Program-made: the position numbers and the translations under genes
DNA from: Rhodobacter sp.
GTDB taxonomy: Bacteria; Pseudomonadota; Alphaproteobacteria; Rhodobacterales; Rhodobacteraceae
Length of the DNA stretch: 64,000 nucleotides
Direction of reading: 5' to 3'
Assembly (NCBI GenBank): GCA_027487575.1
Contig: JAIYDJ010000062.1
Location: 1-64,000, forward strand
Shown: piece after piece, positions 27,409 to 35,105 of the stretch
Layout: every line of letters begins with the position of its first letter
Position numbering within the stretch: position 1 is the stretch's first letter
The notes under the pieces: model-generated
Told to the model about the DNA's origin: nothing
Databases searched by the model: none
The model's input: only the letters and a program-made list of their open reading frames with translations

Positions 27409-27812
27409 CTAACCCCGGATCGGGTCGATGCGGAAAAGATAATCTTCCTCCAGCATCGACCAGCCAAGGCACCCGATCATAGGCTTCGCGCGAGCCCGGG
27501 GCGCGAGGCGCAGAAACTTCGGATGCGCCTTGTAGGCCGTCACCCGTTCGGCCCAAGGGTCCTTCACGGGCCGCTGCGGGGCCGGGCTTGCCCGCTGAGG
27601 AACGCCCGATGTTTCCGGTTGAATTCCGCGCTGTCCATGTTGTCGGACAGTCGGATGAACCGTTCGCGCCGCTTGATGTTCTGCCACCACGTCAGCCGGT
27701 GATGGGGACCCGCAGCCCGCAGGTCCGTTTGAGGCGAACTTGGGATTTCAAGTGACAGCGCCACATGTCCAAGGGTTGCCCGACGACGAAACTTGGAACG
27801 CCGCGACGGCAC
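27409..27812 (-). pseudogene. Frameshifted gene remnant of unknown family, next to tRNA-Leu
   Basis: Two minus-strand frames look like one broken protein. The first (27812 to 27564, from a GTG) contains HHRLTWWQNIKRRERFIRL and MDSAEFNRKHRAFLSGQ. The second, one frame over, continues with KDPWAERVTAYKAHPKFLRL and ends MLEEDYLFRIDPIRG at 27409. Joined, they give about 130 residues. I do not recognise the family, and there is no integrase signature. It lies just inside the island's left edge. The rest of 27260-27906 holds nothing recognisable. Confidence 0.4.
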
Positions 27813-27906
27813 CTTGTCGCGTCAACCCGGCGTCTGCTGCCGTACTGACCCGGAACGGGTTCCTGTTGGTGCGCGAACGCCTTCGCCTTGCGTCCGATCG
27901 GTGAGG

Positions 27907-28050
27907 CTATTCTGCGTCGGTTGCTGTGGTGGAAGCCTGGTCAAGCCGAAATGGGTCTTCCAGCGCAGCCTTTGCCGCTGTGTCCGCAATGTCGGCAAGT
28001 TCCTTGACCAGCTTCAAGAGGTTGGCCTGCGCCTTGGCGGCTGATCTGCC
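27907..28050 (-). pseudogene. 3' fragment of an unidentified gene fused behind cysA
   Basis: Directly after the cysA stop, a different minus-strand frame reads KAQANLLKLVKELADIADTA and ends PFRLDQASTTATDAE with a TAG at 27907. The composition is that of an ordinary helical protein C-terminus, but no start codon precedes it. It is probably the tail of a gene whose 5' part was removed when the cysA end was joined here. Confidence 0.4.
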
Positions 28051-28054
28051 TCGG

Positions 28055-28774
28055 TCATGCGCTGATGAAGTCGCGCACGAAGGCGGTGGCGGGTCTTGCG
28101 CGAATGTCCTGCGGTTTGCCGATCTGCTCGATGCGGCCCATCGACATCACGACCACGAGGTCGGCCAGTTCCATCGCCTCTTCCTGATCGTGGGTGACGA
28201 AGACCGAGGTGAGGCCGGTGGTGTCGTGGATGTCGCGCAGGCCCTGTCGGAGTTCCTTGCGGACCTTGGCATCGAGCGCGCCGAAGGGTTCGTCGAGCAG
28301 CATCATGCGGGGTTCGATGGCGAGCGCGCGGGCGAGCGCCACCCTTTGGCGCTGGCCCCCCGACAGCTGGCTGGGATAGCGCGCGCCGATGTCGGGCAGC
28401 TGGATCAGGTCGAGGAGTTTCGTCACCCGGCGGGCGATCTCGGCCTTCGTCGGACGTGACGCGCGCGGGCGGGCATTGAGGCCGTAAGCGATGTTGTCGA
28501 AGACGGTCATGTGCCGGAAAAGGGCATAGCTCTGGAACACGAATCCCGCGCGGCGTTCCTGCACGGAAAGGCCCGTCGCGTCCTGACCGTCGAACAGCAC
28601 CCGGCCCGAGGTGGGGAATTCCAGCCCGCCGAGGATGCGCAAGAGCGTCGTCTTGCCCGACCCCGACGGGCCGAGGAGCGCCACCAGCGCGCCAGAGGGC
28701 AGCGACAGCGACACCGGGTGCAGGGCGGCGGTGGTACCGAACTGCTTGGAGATCTCGTCGATTTCGATGTGCAT
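28055..28774 (-). CDS. cysA: Sulfate/thiosulfate ABC transporter ATP-binding protein, short form
   Basis: This 239-aa ATPase has Walker [10 protein letters not shown], signature LSGGQRQR, Walker [13 protein letters not shown] and the switch histidine in [14 protein letters not shown]. It matches CysA, which energises sulfate import through CysTW. It stops at [11 protein letters not shown], right where the nucleotide-binding domain ends. The usual C-terminal TOBE/regulatory domain of roughly 100 residues is missing, and an unrelated gene fragment follows. The ATG at 28774 is the start of conserved sequence ([13 protein letters not shown]). A terminator-like repeat separates it from cysW. Confidence 0.88.
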   Translation of the reverse strand: MHIEIDEISKQFGTTAALHPVSLSLPSGALVALLGPSGSGKTTLLRILGGLEFPTSGRVLFDGQDATGLSVQERRAGFVFQSYALFRHMTVFDNIAYGLNARPRASRPTKAEIARRVTKLLDLIQLPDIGARYPSQLSGGQRQRVALARALAIEPRMMLLDEPFGALDAKVRKELRQGLRDIHDTTGLTSVFVTHDQEEAMELADLVVVMSMGRIEQIGKPQDIRARPATAFVRDFISA

Positions 28775-28804
28775 GGGTGTGGTCCTTTGTGGCTGGCCGC
28801 GGCC

Positions 28805-28852
28805 GGGGGGCCAGCCCCCCGGGCCCCCCGGGATATTTTTGGACAGAAAATG
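28805..28852 (-). repeat. Dispersed post-gene repeat, copy C (between cysW and cysA)
   Basis: In the minus-strand sense, one base after the cysW stop comes CATTTTCTGTCC, then AAAAATATCCCGGGGGG, then a strong GGGGGG-CTGG-CCCCCC hairpin. It lies inside what should be a continuous cys operon, so it may reduce cysA expression relative to cysTW. Confidence 0.8.
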
Positions 28853-28853
28853 A

Positions 28854-29717
28854 TCAGGCACGGTGCGTGGCGGCGAGTTGATCGGCATGGCGGAGTTCGA
28901 GGGCGGTCTTGAGCAGAAGGGTGACGAGGGCGAGCAGCGTCAGCAGGGCGGCGAGGCTGAACGCCGCGACCGAGAGGTATTCGTTGTACAGCATCTCGAT
29001 GGTGATCGGCATCGTCGCGGTCTGGCCGCGGATCTTGCCCGACACCACGGCGACCGCCCCGAACTCGCCCATCGCGCGGGCATTGCAGAGCAGGACACCG
29101 TAAAGAAGCGCCCAGCGGATGTTGGGCAGGGTGACGGTCCGGAAGGTGCGCCAGCCGGAGGCGCCGAGGGTCAGCGCGGCTTCTTCCTCGGCGCGGCCCT
29201 GTTCGATCATCACCGGGATCAACTCGCGCGCCACGAAGGGGAAGGTCACGAACATCGTAGCCAGAACGATGCCGGGCAGGGCGAAGACGATGGGATAGCC
29301 ACTGGCGACCAGCCATCCGCCGACAAGGGAATTGGTGCCGAACATCAGGACGATGCAGAGACCTGCGACGACCGGGCTGACCGAGAAAGGCAGGTCGATC
29401 AGGGTGATCAGGAAGGCCTTGCCGCGAAAGTCGAACTTGGTGATGAACCACGCGGCGGCGATGCCGAAGGCGGCGTTCAGGGGCACCGAGATGGCGGCGA
29501 TGATCAGCGTCAGTTTGATCGCCGATTGCGCGTCACGGTTGGCGAGCGAGGCGATGGCGGCGCCCACGCCGCGGGTCAGCGCCTCGGCGAAGACGGCCAG
29601 AAGGGGCGCGAAGACCAGCACCGCGATGCCAGCGACGGCGATGCCGATGGCCACCCAGCGGGCGAGCGGGGTTTCCTCGGTGGCCGAGCGGAACTTGAGT
29701 GTCACGGCGTCAGACAT
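28854..29717 (-). CDS. cysW: Sulfate ABC transporter permease CysW
   Basis: This 287-aa inner-membrane permease has about six helices and a CysW-type EAA loop ([19 protein letters not shown], then [11 protein letters not shown]). With CysT it forms the sulfate/thiosulfate channel. The ATG at 29717 overlaps the cysT stop by 8 nt (ATGTCTGA), favouring it over an ATG two codons upstream. Conserved features include [18 protein letters not shown] and IEMLYNEY. Confidence 0.93.
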   Translation of the reverse strand: MSDAVTLKFRSATEETPLARWVAIGIAVAGIAVLVFAPLLAVFAEALTRGVGAAIASLANRDAQSAIKLTLIIAAISVPLNAAFGIAAAWFITKFDFRGKAFLITLIDLPFSVSPVVAGLCIVLMFGTNSLVGGWLVASGYPIVFALPGIVLATMFVTFPFVARELIPVMIEQGRAEEEAALTLGASGWRTFRTVTLPNIRWALLYGVLLCNARAMGEFGAVAVVSGKIRGQTATMPITIEMLYNEYLSVAAFSLAALLTLLALVTLLLKTALELRHADQLAATHRA

Positions 29718-30549
29718 AGCCAATCCTCCGGCGGCTCCAGACCTGGATCAGGTTTATCACCAAAAGCATCGCGAAGCTGATCAGCAGCATGGCGATCCCG
29801 ATGGCAGCGGCGGCGTCGTAGTTGAACTCTTCCAACTGGATCACGATCAGCAACGGGGCGATTTCGGTGACCAGCGGGATGTTTCCGGCGATGAAGATGA
29901 CCGAGCCGTATTCACCGACGGCGCGGGCCAGCGACAGCGCGAAGCCGGTCAGTGCGGCGGGCATCAGCATCGGCAGGATGACGTGGCGCAGGGTGTGCAG
30001 GCGGGTGGCGCCGAGGGTGGCGGAGGCCTCTTCGACCTCCCGCTCGATCTCTTCGATCACCGGCTGGACGGTGCGGGTGACGAAGGGCAGGCCAACGAAA
30101 ACCAGCGCGAGGAAGATGCCATACTGGGTATAGGCGATCTTCCAGCCGACCCCGGCGGCAAGCGCGCCGAACGCGCCGTTTGGCGCATAAAGCGCCGTCA
30201 GGGCGATGCCCGCCACGGCGGTGGGCAGGGCGAAGGGCAGGTCCACGGCGGCGTCGAGAATGCGGCGACCGGGAAAGCGGTAGCGCACCAGCACCCAGGC
30301 CAGAAGCACGCCGAAGACCAGGTTGAAGACCGCGGCGAACAGCGACAGGCGGAACGACAGGAACAGCGCGGCCCAGACCCGCTCGCGGTTCACAGTCTCC
30401 CAGATGCCCGGCAAACCGTAGGTGGCGCCCTTCAGAAGAAGGGCGCCGATCGGCAAGAGGACGACAAGCGACAGCATCGTCAGGGTGATCCCCATGCTCA
30501 GCCCGAGGCCGGGCATGGGGGATCGGTGGATGATGGGCTTTTGCGTCAC
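29710..30549 (-). CDS. cysT: Sulfate ABC transporter permease CysT (CysU)
   Basis: This 279-aa inner-membrane permease is the partner of CysW. The typical CysT segment [19 protein letters not shown] is present, the EAA loop reads [21 protein letters not shown], and [18 protein letters not shown] is conserved. Its ATG overlaps the stop of the upstream binding-protein gene (ATGA). Confidence 0.93.
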   Translation of the reverse strand: MTQKPIIHRSPMPGLGLSMGITLTMLSLVVLLPIGALLLKGATYGLPGIWETVNRERVWAALFLSFRLSLFAAVFNLVFGVLLAWVLVRYRFPGRRILDAAVDLPFALPTAVAGIALTALYAPNGAFGALAAGVGWKIAYTQYGIFLALVFVGLPFVTRTVQPVIEEIEREVEEASATLGATRLHTLRHVILPMLMPAALTGFALSLARAVGEYGSVIFIAGNIPLVTEIAPLLIVIQLEEFNYDAAAAIGIAMLLISFAMLLVINLIQVWSRRRIGYV

Positions 30550-31676
30550 TTCGGCACGTAGATCTGGTCGAAGATCCCGCCGTCTGCGAAGTGTTCAGGC
30601 TGCACCTTGGCCCAGCCGCCGAAGCTCGCGATGTCCACCAGTTCCAGTTCGGGGAAGCGGGCCACATCCTCGGGGGCCGCCGCCGAGGTGTCCGACGCAC
30701 GGTAGAAGTGCTTCAGCGCCAGCGCCTGTGCTTCGGGCGTGTAGAGGTAGTTGAGATAGGCCTCGGCCAGCCTGCGCTGGTCGTCGGTTTCGATATTGCC
30801 CTCGACCAGCGCCACCGGGGGTTCGGCCAGAACCGAGATCGTCGGCACCACGATGTCGAACTGATCCTCGCCCAATTCCTTCAGGGCGAGATAGGCCTCG
30901 TTCTCCCAGGCCAGCAGCACGTCACCGATGCCGCGCTGCGCGAAAGTGGTGGTCGAGCCGCGCGCGCCCGAGTCGAGCACGGGGACGTTATTGTAGAGCT
31001 TGCCGACGAACTCCTTCGGGTCCTGCCCGTTCTCCTCGGCCCAGGCCCAGGCGGCCAGATAATTCCACCGCGCACCGCCAGAGGTCTTCGGATTGGGCGT
31101 GATGACCTCGACGCCCTCATTCACCAGATCGCCCCAGTCCTTCAAACCCTTGGGGTTCCCCTCACGCACCAGGAACACGATCGTGCTGGTGTAGGGCGAG
31201 GAGTTGTGCGGCAGCTTCGACTGCCAGTCGGCCGGCAGCAGGCCCGCCGCCGCCACCCGGTCGATGTCGCCCGACAGCGCCAGCGTCAACACCTGCGCCT
31301 TCAGCCCGTCGATCACAGCGCGCGCCTGCGACCCCGACCCGCCATGCGAGGTTTCGATGGTCGGGGCCGGGTTGCCCTGCGCCACCCACCAGGCCGAGAA
31401 CACCTCGTTGAACTCGCGGTAGAACTCGCGCGTCGGGTCGTAGCTGACATTCAGCAGCGTCTGCGCCTGCACCGGGGCAGGGGCAGTGCCCAGCGACAAC
31501 AGCTCCAGTGCGACCGCCGCCACCGAAGCGCGGGCAAAGCGCGGCACCGGCCAACCGGTGACCCTCTCGCGTCCGGTCTCGACAGTGACGCGCCCGTCGG
31601 GGTGTACGGCGACCTTGAGGCCCCGGGCTGTGTTCGGTGCGGTGGTCTGGCCTTCGATCCGGACTGTGGTCAGCAT
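30546..31676 (-). CDS. sbp: Sulfate-binding periplasmic protein with unusual N-terminal extension
   Basis: The 376-aa ORF contains a sulfate/thiosulfate-binding protein: [17 protein letters not shown], then [18 protein letters not shown], and [16 protein letters not shown] are typical of Sbp/CysP. The odd point is the N-terminus. The best-supported start, ATG 31676 with AGGGAGA upstream, places about 45 extra residues ([19 protein letters not shown] onward) before an obvious signal peptide ([19 protein letters not shown]) and cleavage near VQAQ-T. Either the true start is an internal GTG just before the signal sequence, or a small upstream gene has been fused to it. Confidence 0.88.
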   Translation of the reverse strand: MLTTVRIEGQTTAPNTARGLKVAVHPDGRVTVETGRERVTGWPVPRFARASVAAVALELLSLGTAPAPVQAQTLLNVSYDPTREFYREFNEVFSAWWVAQGNPAPTIETSHGGSGSQARAVIDGLKAQVLTLALSGDIDRVAAAGLLPADWQSKLPHNSSPYTSTIVFLVREGNPKGLKDWGDLVNEGVEVITPNPKTSGGARWNYLAAWAWAEENGQDPKEFVGKLYNNVPVLDSGARGSTTTFAQRGIGDVLLAWENEAYLALKELGEDQFDIVVPTISVLAEPPVALVEGNIETDDQRRLAEAYLNYLYTPEAQALALKHFYRASDTSAAAPEDVARFPELELVDIASFGGWAKVQPEHFADGGIFDQIYVPK

Positions 31677-31786
31677 GGAAGTCTCCCTGGAAGTGGTGTT
31701 TGTCGCTTGTGCGCGTCGAGACGGCGCGGTGAAGAACGGCAGAACCGGCATCAGGCCGAGGATGGTGGTCGGGTGCGGGAACGTGG

Positions 31787-32059
31787 TCATTGGCGCACGC
31801 GCCCCTCGATCGGCTCGATCCGGGCCTCCCAGACGGATGGGTCGCGGCCCTCCAGCAGATCAGCCACCGCATCGGCCGGGTTGCGGGTGTAAAGGACCAG
31901 CGGGCGACCGTTGATCCGGTGAGTCTGCCCAGTGCGGCGGTCGACCAGGCGCACAGCGCAGGCGAGGGGCTGTGCGGCGGATGTCGCAGGGATTGTGGCT
32001 GTGCTCCGGGCTGGCGATGCGACGTGGTGCGCGATCTGGGAAAAGGCGGCTAGGGTCAT
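31787..32059 (-). CDS. Small hypothetical protein, first gene of the sulfate operon
   Basis: This 90-aa protein starts at ATG 32059 behind CAGGAGAC. It has a Ser/Thr/Ala-rich N-terminal third and a compact remainder ([18 protein letters not shown] and [19 protein letters not shown]). There is no signal peptide or membrane segment. It precedes sbp on the same strand with a 110-nt gap. The family is not recognised; its place at the head of a sulfate transport operon is the only clue. Confidence 0.55.
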   Translation of the reverse strand: MTLAAFSQIAHHVASPARSTATIPATSAAQPLACAVRLVDRRTGQTHRINGRPLVLYTRNPADAVADLLEGRDPSVWEARIEPIEGRVRQ

Positions 32060-32805
32060 CTTCCGTCTCCTGTCCGGCACCGGTGATCCTGTGCCATGAC
32101 CTTAATTACGACAGAGACAGTCGTTTATTGCAACGGAATATTCTCGTCTAGTTTAGTCGTGTAAAGAGAAGGATTTTCTTCGGCAGAGGGAGGAAGTCCG
32201 CGAAGACGACAGGTCGACGTGACAGAATCCTGCTGGTTTGCGTGATCATCGCGGGGGTTGTTTGCGGCCCGCGCAACGGTTCGGGTCGCTCGACCTGCAG
32301 CAGCATGTCGGCCAGCGTCAGCGAGCCGATGATCAGCCGACAAGACCAGAACACCTCGGCGACCACTTGCGAATCCGGCGGGTGCCTTTTTCGAGGCAGT
32401 TTTCTCATCGCTGACAGGCGCGGCGTGACAGGCAGGGCAGGGGGGCGATCGGGCTGTCGATAGTGCGCGGCAGTTCCGAGATCGACACCTCGGCGGGTTT
32501 CTTGACCGGCCGATACCCCCCCAACGCGACGGCCTCGTCAGCCAGCACGAGCAGTGCCTGCAGGGCGCTTTTCATCTTCTGCGTGATGTTGGTCCACTGT
32601 CGCAGGCGACCGGCGGGATTCACCGGCAGGATCGATTCGCCGACCGCACCAGAGTCGCCCGTTTCCTTTAAGTCGAATGATAACAACGCACAATGCCGCT
32701 GCAGGCAAGACTCCCCATATACACGATCAATCATATAGACATTTCTATTCTTTCCGTCATGCTGCAATACAAGCCCTCGCCTCGAGCCGGAAAGGCAGAT
32801 CGCGC
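32060..32805. other. Non-coding or decayed region between sulfate operon and Lrp regulator
   Basis: These 746 nt contain no gene I can support. The part at 32095-32165 is AT-rich and carries an 8-bp palindrome GAATATTC at 32133-32140, suitable for the sulfate operon promoter. A second AT-rich stretch at 32700-32760 precedes the Lrp gene. Between them minus-strand frames such as TNITQKMKSALQALLVLADE look weakly protein-like but have no ribosome site or family match; they may be remnants. Confidence 0.4.
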
Positions 32806-33279
32806 ATGACCAATCTTGACCTGATCGACCGCAAGATCCTTGCCGAGCTGATGCGCGACGCAACGCTGCCGGTGGCGCAGATCGCCGACAAGGCGGGGTT
32901 GTCGCAAACGCCGTGCTGGAAGCGCATCCAGAAGCTGGAGGCCGCCGGGGTGGTGACCTCGCGCGTGGCGCTGGTCGATCCGGACAAACTGGGCTTCGGG
33001 CTGACGGTCTTTGTCGGGATCGAGGCCCCCGACCATACCGCCGAGTGGCGAGAGGCCTTTGCCAAGGCGACGGTGGCGATCCCCGAGATCATGGAAGTCT
33101 ACCGGATGGCAGGCGAGATGGACTACCTTCTGCGCGTCGCTGTGCCCGACATGCTGGCCTTCGACCGGCTTTACAAGCGCCTCACCGACTCCGTGCCGAT
33201 CAAGAACGTCACCAGCCATTTCTCGATGGAACGTATGAAGTTCACCACCGCCTATCCGGTCGACACCCTGACGCGGTGA
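32806..33279 (+). CDS. Lrp/AsnC-family transcriptional regulator
   Basis: This 157-aa regulator has an N-terminal winged helix-turn-helix (LDLIDRKILAELMRDATLP, then QIADKAGLSQTPCWKRIQKL) and a C-terminal RAM/ligand-binding domain (MEVYRMAGEMDYLLRVAVPD). ATG 32806 lies behind an AAAGG site. It is divergent from the sulfate transport operon across a 746-nt region, so local control of that operon by an amino acid or sulfur metabolite is reasonable but unproven. Confidence 0.9.
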   Translation: MTNLDLIDRKILAELMRDATLPVAQIADKAGLSQTPCWKRIQKLEAAGVVTSRVALVDPDKLGFGLTVFVGIEAPDHTAEWREAFAKATVAIPEIMEVYRMAGEMDYLLRVAVPDMLAFDRLYKRLTDSVPIKNVTSHFSMERMKFTTAYPVDTLTR

Positions 33280-33413
33280 GGCCGGTTCGGAGAAGGATCT
33301 TCCATTTCGGGGCGGTTCTTTGGAAACCAGAATCACGACAGATTTGCTAGATTTATAGGGCAGACAGAATCAAACCAGCAGACAAGCCCGACCGAACCGA
33401 AAGGACAGCACAG

Positions 33414-34190
33414 ATGACCAAGACCCTGATCGTCCCCGGCCTGGAAGGCTCGCCCGCTCCGCGCCGCAGCCTGTTGCCCCGAACCCATGCGCCCACGACC
33501 CCCTTGGCCATCGGTATCGCCGACATCCCCCTGTGCGCGCCGATGAGCGTGCTCTTCGCCTGGGTACGCGACGTTGCCCACAACGCCGAAGCGCGGGGCG
33601 GCACCTGGCGCGATGCGGTCGACGGGATCCGTCCCTACGTGTCCCACATCTGGCGCAGCCTGCCCACGGCGGAGCGCGCCAGCTTCCTGCGTCACGCGGC
33701 GACGCTGTGGGACGTGCACCGCCACCGCATCCCACCGGCCTCCGAGGCGACGATCCGAGCCGCGCTCGGCTCGGGGCAGTTGCGACTGGTGCGGGGCAGT
33801 CTCCAAGGAGCGGAACGCATGGCCGACGGAACCTGCGCCGCCCGCGTGCTCTTTTCATCCTCGAAAACCGTCGAAACCATCCGCGCCCGCATGATCTTTG
33901 ATTGCCGCGGCATCCGCCGGGACCCTGCACGCCATGCCTCGCCGCTGATGTCCGACCTGCTGCGCTCCGGGCGCGGGCGCGTCGACGCCCTGTCGATCGG
34001 CCTCGACGTCGACCAGAATTGCCGGGTGATCGACCACACCGGCCGCCCCTCGCCCCGCCTCCTCGCCATCGGCCCCGCCTCCCGCGCTGCCATCTGGGAA
34101 ATCACCGCCATACCGGATATCCGCGCACAGACCGCAAAGCTCAGCGAGGCACTGGCGGTCAACCACGCGTTTCACGAAGGACAGGCCTGA
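33414..34190 (+). CDS. Chimeric ORF: RBBP9-type hydrolase start joined to C-terminal half of an FAD/NAD(P)-binding protein
   Basis: The first 16 residues (MTKTLIVPGLEGSPAP) are the typical start of RBBP9/YdeN serine hydrolases, which would continue for about 170 more residues. Instead the sequence changes abruptly to the C-terminal half of an FAD/NAD(P)-binding family protein (SVLFAWVRDVAHNAEARGGT, FLRHAATLWDVHRHRIPP, ARMIFDCRGIRRDP, RLLAIGPASRAAIWEITAIP). The hydrolase catalytic residues and the Rossmann FAD site are both missing, so neither activity is expected. It most likely arose by an in-frame deletion between two genes inside the island. Confidence 0.6.
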   Translation: MTKTLIVPGLEGSPAPRRSLLPRTHAPTTPLAIGIADIPLCAPMSVLFAWVRDVAHNAEARGGTWRDAVDGIRPYVSHIWRSLPTAERASFLRHAATLWDVHRHRIPPASEATIRAALGSGQLRLVRGSLQGAERMADGTCAARVLFSSSKTVETIRARMIFDCRGIRRDPARHASPLMSDLLRSGRGRVDALSIGLDVDQNCRVIDHTGRPSPRLLAIGPASRAAIWEITAIPDIRAQTAKLSEALAVNHAFHEGQA

Positions 34191-34370
34191 CCGCGGGCCG
34201 ACTGTTCACGGCGGCACCACAGACAGTGTTCAGACTATTCCCGAACCCGACCCTCCAGGGAAATTCTGCGAAGGACCCGGTTCGACAGCCGTCAGATTTT
34301 CAGGGTAGCGTCGGCCACGGCGATCGGGCCGAGCAAAAACCCCAGGCTGTGGGCCGTGTCGGCACCCGTA

Positions 34371-34399
34371 GTCGGTTCCAGTCCGACCTCGGGCACCAG
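34371..34399 (+). repeat. attR-like copy of the tRNA-Leu 3' end
   Basis: GTCGGTTCCAGTCCGACC and the following CTCGGGCACCAG match 27232-27260 at 28 of 29 positions, in the same orientation. The sequence 5' of it does not form a tRNA, so this is a displaced 3' end rather than a second tRNA gene. It marks the right end of a 7.1-kb segment. Confidence 0.7.
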
Positions 34400-34483
34400 C
34401 CGTCCGGTTCAATGCACCGATCCGTAGGGTAAGCAGGACGGATGGACTGATTCGGTTCCGTCTGACAGCAACGGGTAAACTTT

Positions 34484-34502
34484 GGGGATGATTCTCATTA
34501 AA
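34484..34502. promoter_or_regulatory. Fur-box-like sequence
   Basis: Read on the minus strand, TTTAATGAGAATCATCCCC matches 13 of 19 positions of the classical Fur consensus, including the central AATGANAATCAT. No gene start is close on either side (the nearest is 604 nt away), so function is doubtful. Confidence 0.2.
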
Positions 34503-35105
34503 TTGATGAATTGATCAGGCCTTGGGAACAACCCTCTCGAAGAATGGCGGGAGTTTGGTCGAAAAAGGGCAACTGAGTTAACGCGCGCCATTGTTTCCGT
34601 TGTGGCAACAAAGGGTTGGGCCAGAGAATGCACTCATTCTGGAAAGACGCATGAAATCGTCAGGTTGGTGACGGCACTTCATGTGGAGCGATCCCCGATG
34701 TGGAAACAATCTTCGCGTCAAGACTGCGCCGGGTCGTGCAACCCGCTCTGTCCAAAGGGTATCTTTCCCCCTCGTTCGCCGCTTTCCCGCCTTTTTTCAC
34801 TTTCCGTAAGGCTTAACGAAAGCTAATCAGGGGATGTCCTGTGTGCAGGACATGGCCGTGGGGGCGGTCGTTGTGTGGTGTTGCGCCTCATGGCGCGGGT
34901 GTGAAGACGGTGCTGCCAACTTCCCGTTCTGCCGGGACAATTCGACCCAGACTTCCTTTGGGGAAGCTTCAAGGTCTGGCTGCCTGATACTCACTCTGCA
35001 TCCGACGACAGGCTTTCGTGGCGCAAGGTACGGGCTTCGGTCCGAAACCACGCCGATCGCAATCGGGTTGGGCCGGAATCTCCGTGTCCTGTGTGAAGTG
35101 AGGGA

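Larger units (their letters stand above)
34191..35105. other. Gene-poor stretch spanning the island's right edge
   Basis: No complete gene was found. A minus-strand frame of about 24 codons just left of the repeat ends GFLLGPIAVADATLKI with a stop at 34288-34290 and looks like the tail of a lost gene. The tRNA-like repeat is at 34371-34399 and a Fur-like palindrome is at 34484-34502. The last 300 nt become GC-richer and serve as leader of the large RTX gene. Confidence 0.4.

Noticed and set aside
27260-28054. An integrase gene expected next to the tRNA attachment site
   Set aside because: No frame shows the Arg...His-x-x-Arg...Tyr pattern; only unrelated fragments are visible.
32405-32863. 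A 152-codon minus-strand ORF overlapping the Lrp gene
   Set aside because: Its N-terminal third is antisense to the regulator, it has no ribosome site and no recognisable domain; at most a remnant.
34371-34399. A second tRNA-Leu gene
   Set aside because: Only the T arm and 3' acceptor strand are present; upstream sequence cannot form the D or anticodon arms.
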